From the NCBI RefSeq assembly GCF_039729145.1, contig NZ_CP155793.1:868001-932000 (forward strand): a DNA stretch of 64,000 nt, read 5' to 3'. The translations under genes and the position numbers were made by a program. Of this stretch, positions 38,505-48,255 are shown piece after piece. The notes beneath the pieces are model-generated. The model did not search any database. It worked only from the letters and a program-made list of their open reading frames with translations, and was not told the DNA's origin. The stretch comes from Microbacterium sp. SY138. Lineage in GTDB: Bacteria; Actinomycetota; Actinomycetes; Actinomycetales; Microbacteriaceae. Position 1 is the first letter of the stretch. The number at the start of each line of letters is the position of its first letter.

Positions 38505-38813
38505 TCAGCGTGGTGCAGACCTTCTGTCGTCCGCGCCGCGGGCCGGGGGAAGGTGCGGGATCGGGATGGGGCGCGTCGCTCGGGAGGTGTCCTGGAACCG
38601 CCGCACGGCCTCGAGGACGTCTTCGGCGGAGGAGTAACGCAAGGCGAGCGGGAGGTCGCGGCGCCACAGCACCTCCACCTCGGTGGGGGCGTCCTCGAAG
38701 ATCGTGCAGACGACTCTGCGGTGGTCGTTCTCCGGGTACTGCAGATCGTGGATCGCCCAGTCGCTCGCGCTGACCTCGACCAGCGTGAATCTCCGGTCTG
38801 GATCGTGCTCCAT
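38505..38813 (-). CDS. Conserved small protein of unknown function
   Basis: 102 residues from ATG 38813, four bases after GAGGAG (further upstream starts exist in frame). It is soluble and acidic, with a pattern RFTLVEVSASDWAIHDLQYP then VVCTIFEDAPTEVEVLWRRD that looks like a compact alpha/beta fold. The C-terminal 25 residues are Pro/Arg-rich. I do not recognise a family. It has no close operon partner and faces the CPBP pair in the same direction. Confidence 0.7.
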   Translation of the reverse strand: MEHDPDRRFTLVEVSASDWAIHDLQYPENDHRRVVCTIFEDAPTEVEVLWRRDLPLALRYSSAEDVLEAVRRFQDTSRATRPIPIPHLPPARGADDRRSAPR

Positions 38814-38881
38814 CATTCTCCTCGCTGCCCCCACGATGAACACTGCTCGATCGGGACGCGAAAGGGGAGCCCCTTGACAGA

Positions 38882-38916
38882 GAGCCGCCCCTGCCCCAGG
38901 CGGGCAAGGGCGGCTC
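38882..38916 (-). terminator. Terminator of the efflux operon
   Basis: 15-bp arms (GAGCCGCCCCTGCCC, GGGCAAGGGCGGCTC) with one mismatch and a 5-base loop, starting 2 bases after the MFS stop on the minus strand. Confidence 0.75.
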
Positions 38917-38918
38917 GC

Positions 38919-40598
<1,680 letters not shown>

Positions 40599-41237
40599 TC
40601 AGTGGGCTTTCTGTGACGGCGCGTACAGCGATCGGGCGAGGTCGAGGCGTCGGGTGATGAGGTCGGCGAACGACTCGATGGACTGGTGATGCAGGAGCTG
40701 GTCCATGCTCATGCGCACGAGCGCGCCGACGGTGTGCACGACCACCTCGGCGCGCAACTCCGCGTCGGCTGTGTCGTCGGTCTGATCGGAGCCTTCGGCG
40801 TCGACAGTGCGGCGCAGGATCAGGCCGACATCGCGTCGTTCGTTCTTCGCGATCTGCTCGAATGCGGCCTTGAGCAGACGCGGCTCCTGCTCGATCACGG
40901 CGAACATCGCCGGGGCGTCTTCCACGGGATTGAAGAGCTCGAAGCGGCTGATCGTCAGCTGGATGAAGTCGTCGATGAGGTCGCCGCGGCGGGCGGCGAA
41001 CTCCTCCTCGAGCGCCTCCTGGCGGGAATCGATCGTCGCGAACCCGAAGACCGCGTTCTCCTTGCTCTCGAAGTAGTTGAAGAACGTGCGACGGGAGACC
41101 CCGACCTCGGCGCACAGCTCCTCGATCGTGAAACCGGCGAAGCCCCTCTCCGTCGTCAGTCGCCGCGCGGCATCGGTGAGGGCGCGGGAGGTGTCCCGCT
41201 TGCGTTGCTCCCGCAGTGAATCTGCATTCTCGCTCAT
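40599..41237 (-). CDS. TetR-family transcriptional regulator
   Basis: 212 residues from ATG 41237; the frame extends to 41273 across the operator, which is unlikely to be translated. The N-terminal helix-turn-helix is FTIEELCAEVGVSRRTFFNYF (residues 37-57). The C-terminal ligand domain is ordinary. It is encoded immediately before the DHA2 transporter and probably represses both. An 18-bp perfect palindrome sits 2 bases upstream of the ATG, the expected autoregulatory operator. Confidence 0.93.
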   Translation of the reverse strand: MSENADSLREQRKRDTSRALTDAARRLTTERGFAGFTIEELCAEVGVSRRTFFNYFESKENAVFGFATIDSRQEALEEEFAARRGDLIDDFIQLTISRFELFNPVEDAPAMFAVIEQEPRLLKAAFEQIAKNERRDVGLILRRTVDAEGSDQTDDTADAELRAEVVVHTVGALVRMSMDQLLHHQSIESFADLITRRLDLARSLYAPSQKAH

Positions 41238-41238
41238 G

Positions 41239-41256
41239 GAGTGCAATATTGCACTC
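41239..41256. promoter_or_regulatory. Palindromic operator of the TetR/MFS operon
   Basis: GAGTGCAATATTGCACTC (41239-41256) is a perfect 18-bp palindrome touching the TetR start. A related half-site GAGTGCAC follows at 41266-41273. This placement fits a TetR repressor blocking its own promoter. Confidence 0.75.
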
Positions 41257-41415
41257 TCAACCTTGGAGTGCACTGAGAGTGGTGCGTTGAGCCTTCACGA
41301 GAATCTTTTCGACCGATCTGTGACATCTGCCCTCCGGCATACGTCTTAGTGATGGCGTCGCCGACCGCGACCTGCGCACCGCACTGCGGGCGGCACACGG
41401 ATGAAGGAGCTCACG

Positions 41416-41856
41416 ATGACGAACACGACGGGTGGCATTCAGCCCGAGATCCAGGTCGTCACTCCGGTGCAGGGGGCTGCAGTGGGGACGACCACGATCG
41501 AGGATGCGGTGATCGCGAAGATCGCCGGCATCGCTGCGCGTGACGTCAGTGGGGTCCACACGCTCGGCGGGGGCGCCGCGCGCATGGTGGGCGCGATTCG
41601 GGATGCGCTCAACACGACCGACCTCTCGCAGGGGATCAGCGTCGCGGTCGGCGAAGCACAGATCACGGTCGATGTGACGATCGTCGCGGAGTATCCGGTG
41701 TCGCTGCAGAAGGTCGCCGACGATGTGCGCGCAGCCATCCACCGGGACATCGTCGAGCTGGTGGGCGTGCAGGCCGTCGAGGTCAACGTCACCATCGACG
41801 ACGTGCACGTGCCCTCCGACGATGACAACGACACGGACGACGCGCCGACCGCATAG
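41416..41856 (+). CDS. Asp23/Gls24-family envelope stress protein
   Basis: 146 residues from ATG 41416, 6 bases after AAGGAG. An Asp23 domain covers residues 20-125: IEDAVIAKIAGIAARDVSGVH, then VDVTIVAEYPVSLQKVADDVR and VEVNVTIDDVHV. The C-terminus is Asp-rich. These proteins are anchored near the membrane and are induced by alkaline or envelope stress. It heads a cluster with CsbD, an ECF sigma factor and two more Asp23-like proteins, suggesting a stress regulon. Confidence 0.9.
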   Translation: MTNTTGGIQPEIQVVTPVQGAAVGTTTIEDAVIAKIAGIAARDVSGVHTLGGGAARMVGAIRDALNTTDLSQGISVAVGEAQITVDVTIVAEYPVSLQKVADDVRAAIHRDIVELVGVQAVEVNVTIDDVHVPSDDDNDTDDAPTA

Positions 41857-41915
41857 GGCGCCTCGTCGAAGACGCGGTCCCGAACTCCGGGGCCGATATG
41901 GGAGAAGGAGAAGCC

Positions 41916-42089
41916 ATGAGTGCTGAAGACAAGATCAAGGCCGCTGCGGAGAAGGTCTCCGGCAAGGCGAAGGAGACCGTCGGCAAGCTCACCGACAACG
42001 ACAAGCTCGTCGCCGAGGGCAAAGCCGAGCAGGCGAAGGGCGACGTCCGCGACGCCGCCGAGAACGTGAAGGATGCCTTCAAGAAGTGA
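41916..42089 (+). CDS. CsbD-family stress protein
   Basis: 57 residues from ATG 41916 behind GAAGGAG; an upstream ATG would add six residues. The CsbD signature is DKIKAAAEKVSGKAKETVGK followed by DKLVAEGKAEQAKGD and an amphipathic C-terminus. CsbD is a general stress protein of unknown mechanism, controlled by sigma-B in Bacillus. Here it follows the Asp23 gene and is closed by a strong terminator. Confidence 0.93.
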   Translation: MSAEDKIKAAAEKVSGKAKETVGKLTDNDKLVAEGKAEQAKGDVRDAAENVKDAFKK

Positions 42090-42095
42090 CGAGGC

Positions 42096-42121
42096 GGGGA
42101 GAGGCCGCGCGGCCTCTCCCC
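42096..42121 (+). terminator. Terminator after csbD
   Basis: A perfect 11-bp stem GGGGAGAGGCC / GGCCTCTCCCC with a GCGC loop, 7 bases after the CsbD stop. It separates this transcript from the sigma-factor gene. Confidence 0.85.
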
Positions 42122-42209
42122 GATCCTTCCCAGGTGGGTGAGAAATGATCCGATCCGGTGGGGCGACTGTTCCGAACCTCTCAGGGGATCGGGTCGAGGG
42201 GTGGGGTAG

Positions 42210-42776
42210 ATGGAAGACCAACGCTTTCGCACAGCGCTCGAACATGCGGACGACGGCATCGTCGCCGGCCGCGCGATGGATGGCGACGTCGCGGCGTTCG
42301 CGGTTCTCGTGCGCAGGTACACGCCCATGATGCGGGCGTACACGCAGCGGATGCTGAACGCATCGGCCGATGTCGACGACATCGTCCAGGAATCCTTCGT
42401 CACCGCCTGGCAGCGGTTCGGCGAGCTCGACGACCCGACCAAGGTGAAGAGCTGGCTGATGCGGATCGTCAGTCGGAAGGCCGTCGATCGCATCCGTGCG
42501 ACCCGACCGGCCGTGGACATCGACTCGATCGACCGTCCCGCCCCGCTGCACGCGTCGCCGACCGCGGTCGTCGAAGCGCGCGCGGGCGTCGCGGCGCTCG
42601 GTGCCGCCCTGCGCGAGCTGCCGGATGCGCAGCGCGAGTGCTGGGTTCTGCGGGAGATCGGCGGGTACTCCTATGAGGAGATCTCCGAGGAGCTCGACAT
42701 CCCCGTCTCGACGGCCCGCGGACTGCTCGCCCGAGCACGGAAATACATGATCGTACGGATGGAGGAGTGGCGATGA
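42210..42776 (+). CDS. ECF-type RNA polymerase sigma factor
   Basis: 188 residues. The sigma-70 region 2 is at residues 28-95 (VLVRRYTPMMRAYTQRML, ADVDDIVQESFVTAWQRF) and region 4 is at residues 125-180 (LPDAQRECWVLREIGGYSY, EEISEELDIPVSTARGLLARA). No extra ECF signalling extension is seen. Its stop overlaps the next gene's start (ATGA), which encodes a candidate anti-sigma protein. It is likely to control the envelope-stress genes around it; target promoters cannot be named. Confidence 0.92.
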   Translation: MEDQRFRTALEHADDGIVAGRAMDGDVAAFAVLVRRYTPMMRAYTQRMLNASADVDDIVQESFVTAWQRFGELDDPTKVKSWLMRIVSRKAVDRIRATRPAVDIDSIDRPAPLHASPTAVVEARAGVAALGAALRELPDAQRECWVLREIGGYSYEEISEELDIPVSTARGLLARARKYMIVRMEEWR

Positions 42777-43393
42777 CCGACGACAGAGAGAGTCCCGACG
42801 TCCGCCGGCTCGGCCTGGAACCGACCGATCTCGACGGGCACACGCTCGACGAGCTCACCGACTATCTCGATGCGGGGCGACAGCCCGCAGATCGCTCGAT
42901 CGACGAGTCTCCCGGTTGCCAGCTCGCACTCGACGCACTGACACGGCTGCAGGGGCTCGGTGCCGAGCTCATCGCTGCGGAAGCCGCTGCCGAACCTCCG
43001 GTCGACGAGAACTGGGTCGATCGCATCCTCAGTGGCATCGCCATGGATGCGCGCGCCGGAAGGCGCATCCCATTCGAGTCTCCGGATCCGCAGGTGGATC
43101 TCGCGATCACCGAGGGTGCGGTGCGAGGACTCATCCGGTCGGCGGAGAACGCCGTGCCCGGCCTTCTCATCGGACGGTGCCGACTCGACGGGGACGTGAC
43201 CCGACCCGGGACCCCGATCCGTGTCGAGATCGATGCGAGCGCGCTGCACGGACAGTCCATCCCGAAGGTCGCCGCCGAGCTGCGAGCCGAGGTGGATCGT
43301 GGTCTGCGTGCACACACCGAGTTGAACGTCGTCGCGATCGACATCGCGATCAGAGACATCCGGGAGGTGTCGTCGTGGGCGGGGGAGAGCTGA
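42773..43393 (+). CDS. Probable anti-sigma factor fused to an Asp23-like domain
   Basis: 206 residues. Residues 25-75 resemble an anti-sigma N-terminus (LDELTDYLDAGRQPADRSID, PGCQLALDALTRL), though the usual zinc His/Cys set is incomplete. Residues 105-200 resemble an Asp23 domain (VDLAITEGAVRGLIRSAENA, GTPIRVEIDASALHGQSIPK, LNVVAIDIAIRDI). It is co-translated with the sigma factor and overlaps the next Asp23-like gene. The arrangement suggests a link between envelope-stress proteins and sigma activity. The anti-sigma role is inferred from position and weak similarity. Confidence 0.65.
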   Translation: MTDDRESPDVRRLGLEPTDLDGHTLDELTDYLDAGRQPADRSIDESPGCQLALDALTRLQGLGAELIAAEAAAEPPVDENWVDRILSGIAMDARAGRRIPFESPDPQVDLAITEGAVRGLIRSAENAVPGLLIGRCRLDGDVTRPGTPIRVEIDASALHGQSIPKVAAELRAEVDRGLRAHTELNVVAIDIAIRDIREVSSWAGES

Positions 43394-43752
43394 TGGATGC
43401 ACAGGAGCGCGGCGAGCTCGCCGCAGCGATCGAGGCGGTCGTCCGGTCGACGCCGGGCGTCCGCAGCGTCTATCGGTCCGGGTCGTTGATCTCGAACCTG
43501 CTGCGTGCGGGGGCCGAGGCGATCGGCGTGCGCACGAACGAGGAGCCGATCGTCTCCGTCGCCGGGAACGGTGACGGTGTGGTCATCGAGGCGACCCTCG
43601 GTGTCGACTCCGCAGCGCGTTCGGCGGAGATCCTCCACGCCGTGCAGGCGGCCGTCGATGCGGTGCTCGCGGAGCGCGGCGTCCGCCGTGAGAGCATCAC
43701 CCTCACCGTCGCTCACGTGCAGGTTCCGGTGCAAGCGCACGCGGCGACCTGA
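43393..43752 (+). CDS. Asp23/Gls24-like protein
   Basis: 119 residues from ATG 43393, overlapping the previous stop by one base (TGATG). It has an Asp23-like pattern: AAAIEAVVRSTPGVRSVYRSG, VVIEATLGVDSAARSAEILH, AVQAAVDAVLAERG and ESITLTVAHVQVPV. It is shorter than the protein at 41416. It is the last gene of the sigma operon, with a bidirectional terminator after it. Confidence 0.72.
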   Translation: MDAQERGELAAAIEAVVRSTPGVRSVYRSGSLISNLLRAGAEAIGVRTNEEPIVSVAGNGDGVVIEATLGVDSAARSAEILHAVQAAVDAVLAERGVRRESITLTVAHVQVPVQAHAAT

Positions 43753-43768
43753 CCCAGCGATGAAAGCC

Positions 43769-43806
43769 ACCGCGTGCCGCCGTCCGGGGGGACGACGGCA
43801 CGCGGT
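43769..43806. terminator. Bidirectional terminator
   Basis: 16-bp arms (ACCGCGTGCCGCCGTC, GACGACGGCACGCGGT, one mismatch) with a 6-base loop between the convergent Asp23-like and oxidoreductase genes. Confidence 0.85.
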
Positions 43807-43818
43807 CTCCCCGCGGGA

Positions 43819-44667
43819 TCAGGCGGAGGCGGCGCGCAGCCCCTCGACGAGCGGGGTCGTCGGGCGGCCGATCAGACGTGCGAGCGTGCCGTCGGTGTCG
43901 CCGAGGGCGCCGTTCTTGATTCCGGCGTCGAGCGCAGCGACGAATCCGGCCGTACCCTCGTCGAGGCCGGCGCCGCGGAGCGCGGCGATCTGGTCGTCGA
44001 AGCCGAGCGGGACGTACGAGACCTCTCGTCCCGTCACCTCGGCGAACGCCGCGGCGAGGTCGGAGTAGTTCCAGGCGACGTCGCCGCCCAGCTCGTAGAC
44101 CTCGCCGATGTGCCCGTCCTCGAGCGCCACTGCGGCCGCGGCTTCGGCGAAGTCCTTGCGGCTCGCCGAGGCGACACGTCCGTCTCCGGCGCCGGCGGCG
44201 AGCACGCCCGTCTCGGCGGCGCGCGCGAGGTCGGCGGCGTAGTTCTCGGTGTACCAGTTGTTGCGGAGGATCACCGCAGGCAGTCCCGCGGCGGCGATGA
44301 GCTCTTCGGTCGCCTTGTGCTCCGGCGCCAGGATCAGGTCGCTCGTGGTCGCCTTCGGGGCGCTCGTGTAGACGAACTTGGAGACGCCGGCGGCCTTGGC
44401 GGCCTCGATGACCGCCTGGTGCTGTGCGACGCGCTGGCCGACTTCGGATCCGGATACCAGCACGACGGTGTCGACACCCTCGACGGCAGCGGCGACGGAT
44501 GCGGGGTCGGTGTAGTCGAGGGGGACGACGCGCACGCCGAGATCAGCGGCCTTGGCCGTGTCGCGGGCTCCGGCGACGATCGACTGCGGGTCGGCTCCGC
44601 GCTCGAGCAGGCTGGCGATGATGAGGCGGCCGAGGTTGCCGGTGGCGCCGGTGACGAGGATGGTCAT
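43819..44667 (-). CDS. NmrA/QorB-type NAD(P)-dependent oxidoreductase
   Basis: 282 residues, an atypical short-chain dehydrogenase. The N-terminal Rossmann motif is ILVTGATGNLGRLIIASL (Gly-x-x-Gly-x-x-Gly), followed by VDTVVLVSGSEVGQR and VYTSAPKATTSD. The classical YxxxK is replaced, as in the QOR2 (QorB) and NmrA group that reduce quinones with NADPH or sense NAD(P). A good AAGGACCC site precedes ATG 44667. It diverges from an HxlR regulator gene, a usual partner of such stress-related oxidoreductases. Confidence 0.88.
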   Translation of the reverse strand: MTILVTGATGNLGRLIIASLLERGADPQSIVAGARDTAKAADLGVRVVPLDYTDPASVAAAVEGVDTVVLVSGSEVGQRVAQHQAVIEAAKAAGVSKFVYTSAPKATTSDLILAPEHKATEELIAAAGLPAVILRNNWYTENYAADLARAAETGVLAAGAGDGRVASASRKDFAEAAAAVALEDGHIGEVYELGGDVAWNYSDLAAAFAEVTGREVSYVPLGFDDQIAALRGAGLDEGTAGFVAALDAGIKNGALGDTDGTLARLIGRPTTPLVEGLRAASA

Positions 44668-44732
44668 GAGGGTCCTTTCTTAGGTGACACCCTCGACAAC
44701 CCCGGGGTGGGCGTCCGGCATTCCAATCCGAC

Positions 44733-44759
44733 GGTACCCACTTTGAAGTAAGGTACCCA
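44733..44759. promoter_or_regulatory. Probable HxlR operator
   Basis: The palindromic GGTACC core occurs in two direct copies of GGTACCCA (44733-44740, 44752-44759), 19 bp apart, directly before the HxlR ATG and upstream of the divergent oxidoreductase. This is suitable for control of both genes. Confidence 0.6.
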
Positions 44760-44760
44760 C

Positions 44761-45126
44761 ATGACGGTTAGTTTCGCGCAGATAAAGGAATCGACTCCAT
44801 TCGTCTTCGATCAGAATTGTGGAACGCGGGTCGTCCTCGATCACATCATGAGCAAGTGGGGAGTTCTCGTGCTCTCCTGCCTGTCCGACGGCACCCACCG
44901 TTGGGGTGCGCTGCGTCGGGAGGTCGGCGGGATCAGTGAGAAGATGCTCGCGTCCACTCTGCGCACGCTCGCGGACGACGGGTTGGTCCACCGGGAATCG
45001 CTCCCGACCGTGCCCCCGCACGTGGAGTACAGCCTGACGCCGCTCGGTCGCGATCTGATGGAGCGGATGCTGCCTCTGATGGAGTGGGTGGCCGATCATG
45101 CTGACGCCATGCTCGAAAGGACCTGA
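44761..45126 (+). CDS. HxlR-family transcriptional regulator
   Basis: 121 residues. It is a winged-helix HxlR protein with the Cys near residue 20 in DQNCGTRVVLDHI (the redox-active Cys position of this family), KWGVLVLSCLSDGTHRWGAL, then EKMLASTLRTLADDGLVHRE and VEYSLTPLGRDL. It probably senses electrophile or quinone stress and controls the divergent oxidoreductase at 43819-44667. The ATG follows the operator with no room for a ribosome site, so the message may be leaderless. Confidence 0.92.
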   Translation: MTVSFAQIKESTPFVFDQNCGTRVVLDHIMSKWGVLVLSCLSDGTHRWGALRREVGGISEKMLASTLRTLADDGLVHRESLPTVPPHVEYSLTPLGRDLMERMLPLMEWVADHADAMLERT

Positions 45127-45225
45127 ATCGACGGAATCCGTCGTCAAGGCGCATATTGTGCTTCGGATTCAGACGGTAGAAGAAACCCATTGACGCGATA
45201 ACCGTTGTGGCTCTACTGTTCTGAC

Positions 45226-46767
45226 ATGGCAGCAACGACGCCGATTCATCTGGAACGACCCGACGGCAAGGGTCTGGCTGCGGGAACACTGGGACTCTGG
45301 GGGTCGACCGTCATCGGTCTCGCCTCGACGGCCCCGGTCTACTCGCTGGTCGCGACGCTCGGCTTCGTGGTGCTCGCCGTCGGCGCGCAGGCTCCGATCG
45401 CCTTCATCATCGCCTTCGTCCCGATGCTCCTGATCGCCTTCGCCTATCGCGAGCTGAACAACGCGGTGCCCGACTGCGGCACGACCTTCACCTGGGGGAC
45501 CAAGGCGTTCGGCCCCTGGGTGGGATGGATGGGCGGTTGGGGTGTCGCGGTCGCCGGCATGGTCGTGCTCGCCAACCTCGCCCAGATCGCCTCGGTCTAC
45601 TTCTGGTCGCTGATCGGACAGGACCTCGAGAACAACGACTGGCGTGTCGTGGTCGTCGCCGTGCTCTTCATCGCGGCGATGACGTGGGTCAGCTGGCGCG
45701 GGGTCGAGATCGGCGAGCGCATCCAGAACATCCTGCTCGGGATCCAGTACCTGGCGCTCGCGATCTTCGTCGTCGCGGCGCTCTGGCAGTTCTTCGCCGG
45801 CACCGCCCCGAACCCGACCCCCTTCGACTGGGAGTGGATGAACCCGTTCGCGTTCACCGACTGGTCGGGCTTCACCGAGGCCATCCTGCTCGCGCTGTTC
45901 ATCTACTGGGGATGGGACACCTGCCTCGCTCTCAACGAGGAGACCAAGGACCCGAAGCGCATCCCGGGTCGTGCCGCGCTGCTGACGACCGTGATCCTGC
46001 TGTTCACCTACGTCGCCGTGACCATCGCGGCCATGATGTACGCGGGTCTCGGCGAGGACGGCACGGGCCTGGGCAACGAGGCGAACGCCGACGACTTCTT
46101 CCTGGCGATCAAGGACGGGCTGCTCGGCCCGTTCGGATGGGTGCTGGTGGTCTCGGTGATCATCTCGGCGATCTCGTCGACCCAGACCACGATCCTGCCG
46201 ACGGCCCGCGGCACACTCGCGATGGGTGTCTACCGTGCCCTGCCCGCGAAGTTCAAGGACGTGCACCCGACCTACAAGACCCCGTCGTTCTCGACCATCG
46301 TCATGGGGGTGGTCGCCTCCGTCTACTACGTCGGGATGACGCTGATCAGCGACAACATCCTTCAGGACTCGATCCTCTCGCTCGGTCTCGCGATCGCGTT
46401 CTACTACGCCATCACCGGCTTCGCCTGCGTGTGGTACTTCCGCAAGGACCTGACGTCGTCCGCCCGCGAGTTCTTCTTCAAGGGCCTGTTCCCGTTGCTG
46501 GGCGGACTCATGCTCACGTGGGCGTTCCTCCAGTCGGCGATCGACATGTGGGACGTCGACTACGGCTACACGGTGCTGTTCGGCATCGGCGGCACTTTCG
46601 TCATCGGTGTCGGATCGCTGGCCTTCGGCCTGGTGCTGATGTTCGTCTGGTACCTGTTCCCGCGGTCGAAGCGGTTCTTCCGCGGCGAGAGCCTGAACCG
46701 CGAGACCGAGGTGATGGTGCCGGACGAGCCTGCGGTGACGATCCGTTCGATCGACGGAGGCATCTGA
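45226..46767 (+). CDS. APC-superfamily amino-acid permease
   Basis: 513 residues with about 12 transmembrane helices. The N-terminal APC hallmark is LGLWGSTVIGLASTAPVYSL (residues 21-40), followed by LNNAVPDCGTTFTWGTKAFGP near residue 80 and ALNEETKDPKRIPGRA. It probably imports an amino acid or polyamine; the substrate cannot be read. The first upstream start (45205) adds seven residues and has no site. The next gene starts 2 bases after the stop. Confidence 0.9.
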   Translation: MAATTPIHLERPDGKGLAAGTLGLWGSTVIGLASTAPVYSLVATLGFVVLAVGAQAPIAFIIAFVPMLLIAFAYRELNNAVPDCGTTFTWGTKAFGPWVGWMGGWGVAVAGMVVLANLAQIASVYFWSLIGQDLENNDWRVVVVAVLFIAAMTWVSWRGVEIGERIQNILLGIQYLALAIFVVAALWQFFAGTAPNPTPFDWEWMNPFAFTDWSGFTEAILLALFIYWGWDTCLALNEETKDPKRIPGRAALLTTVILLFTYVAVTIAAMMYAGLGEDGTGLGNEANADDFFLAIKDGLLGPFGWVLVVSVIISAISSTQTTILPTARGTLAMGVYRALPAKFKDVHPTYKTPSFSTIVMGVVASVYYVGMTLISDNILQDSILSLGLAIAFYYAITGFACVWYFRKDLTSSAREFFFKGLFPLLGGLMLTWAFLQSAIDMWDVDYGYTVLFGIGGTFVIGVGSLAFGLVLMFVWYLFPRSKRFFRGESLNRETEVMVPDEPAVTIRSIDGGI

Positions 46768-46769
46768 GG

Positions 46770-47237
46770 ATGCCGGTCGCGACGGCCGACCTCTACGACC
46801 AGCTCGGAGAAGGGATCCAATCCCTTTCGCTGCAGTTGCGCTCGTTCGGGCGCAGAACGGCATTCGACGGGCCGATCCGTACCGTCCGCTGCTTCGAGGA
46901 CAATGCGATCGTGAAGTCCGTCCTCGCGAGCCCCGGCGAGGGGGCCGTGCTCGTCGTCGATGGCGCCGGATCGCTCGAGACGGCGCTCATGGGCGATCTG
47001 ATCGCGGCATCGGCCGTTGCGAACGGGTGGGCGGGCGTGGTCATCAACGGGGCGATCCGGGACAGCGTCGCCATCGACGCGCTCGACCTCGGGGTGAAGG
47101 CTCTGGGCACCAATCCGCGCAAGAGCGCCAAGCTCGGCGCGGGTGAGCGCGACGTGACGCTCGTGATCACCGGGGTGGTGTTCCGGCCCGGGGCCCACCT
47201 CTACAGCGATGAGGACGGGATCCTCGTCGAACGCTGA
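46770..47237 (+). CDS. RraA-family protein (ribonuclease E inhibitor-like / aldolase-like)
   Basis: 155 residues, the RraA length. Motifs are FGRRTAFDGPIRTVRCFEDN, VDGAGSLETALMGDLIAASA, GWAGVVINGAIRD and LDLGVKALGTNPRKSAKLG. In Escherichia coli RraA inhibits RNase E. Many homologues instead are HMG/CHA aldolases; those need an Asp/Glu metal site that is present here in part (GAIRDS). It lies 2 bases after the permease, so it may act on the imported compound rather than on RNase E. The exact role is open. Confidence 0.85.
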   Translation: MPVATADLYDQLGEGIQSLSLQLRSFGRRTAFDGPIRTVRCFEDNAIVKSVLASPGEGAVLVVDGAGSLETALMGDLIAASAVANGWAGVVINGAIRDSVAIDALDLGVKALGTNPRKSAKLGAGERDVTLVITGVVFRPGAHLYSDEDGILVER

Positions 47238-47280
47238 GGGGCGACCTGTGGGGGAGAAGCGCGTGTCCTAGGCTTGCTCC

Positions 47281-48135
47281 GTGCGCATCCGGCTCGACAT
47301 CGCCTACGACGGCACCCACTTCCGCGGGTGGGCGAAGCAGCCGACTCTCCGCACCGTGCAGGGCACGCTGGAGGCCGCGCTCGCCCGGATCGTCGGATCC
47401 GACGTGCAGTTCGTGGTCGCGGGGCGCACCGACGCCGGTGTGCACGCAAGCGGCCAGGTCGCGCACGTCGACCTGGATGAGAGACAGTGGGCGCGCATCG
47501 AGGCCCGGCAGGGACGCGCGCCGCTGGAGCCCGCGGAGACCATCGCCGGTCGCATGAGGGGCGTGCTCGGCGCCTACTCCGACGTCACGGTCACGCGGAC
47601 GTCGATCGCCCCGGAGGGGTTCGACGCCCGATTCTCTGCGGTGTGGCGTCGCTACCGATACCGTCTCGCCGACGCGCAGGCCGGTTTCGATCCGCTGCGC
47701 CGCCACGACACGACCACGGTTCGCGGGCGGCTCGACGAGCAGGCGATGGATGCCGCCGCGCGTACTCTCATCGGGCTGCACGACTTCGCGGCGTACTGCA
47801 AGCCCAGGGAAGGGGCGACGACGATCCGCACCCTGCTCGACTACCGCTGGGAGCGCGATGCCGATGGCGTGCTCGTGGCGGAGGTCAAGGCCGACGCGTT
47901 CTGCCACAGCATGGTGCGCGCACTGGTCGGCGCCTGCGTGGCGGTGGGGGAGCGGCGTCTCGATGTGGACGACCTGGTGGTGCTGCGTGACGCGCTGACG
48001 AGGACGAGCGAGTTCAAGGTGCTGGCCGCGCGAGGCCTGATCCTCACCGAGGTCGGGTATCCGGCCGACGCGCTGCTCTCGGCGCGGGCGGAGCAGACCC
48101 GCGCGCGACGCGATGACACGCGTGGCAGCGACTGA
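47281..48135 (+). CDS. truA: tRNA pseudouridine(38-40) synthase
   Basis: 284 residues from GTG 47281. The catalytic Asp is in AGRTDAGVHASGQVAH (about residue 51). Other TruA motifs are IAYDGTHFRGWAKQP, FDARFSAVWRRYRYR and FCHSMVRALVGACVAVG. It modifies U38-40 in the anticodon stem of several tRNAs. In most actinobacteria truA follows the rplQ cluster; here it stands alone after rraA, 43 bases away. The last 20 residues are an Arg-rich tail. A bidirectional terminator lies downstream. Confidence 0.95.
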   Translation: MRIRLDIAYDGTHFRGWAKQPTLRTVQGTLEAALARIVGSDVQFVVAGRTDAGVHASGQVAHVDLDERQWARIEARQGRAPLEPAETIAGRMRGVLGAYSDVTVTRTSIAPEGFDARFSAVWRRYRYRLADAQAGFDPLRRHDTTTVRGRLDEQAMDAAARTLIGLHDFAAYCKPREGATTIRTLLDYRWERDADGVLVAEVKADAFCHSMVRALVGACVAVGERRLDVDDLVVLRDALTRTSEFKVLAARGLILTEVGYPADALLSARAEQTRARRDDTRGSD

Positions 48136-48203
48136 AGGCGTCGGCGCGCCCAGCAGCACTCGACCTCCCGCGCGGACACTCGGTGTGAGAGCGGCGTATA
48201 CGA

Positions 48204-48238
48204 CGAAGAGGGCCGACCGTCGTGGTCGACCCTCTTCG
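48204..48238. terminator. Bidirectional terminator
   Basis: 15-bp arms (CGAAGAGGGCCGACC, GGTCGACCCTCTTCG, one mismatch) with a 5-base loop between the convergent truA and WXG100 genes. Confidence 0.85.
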
Positions 48239-48255
48239 TGAAACCGTGCCGTGTG

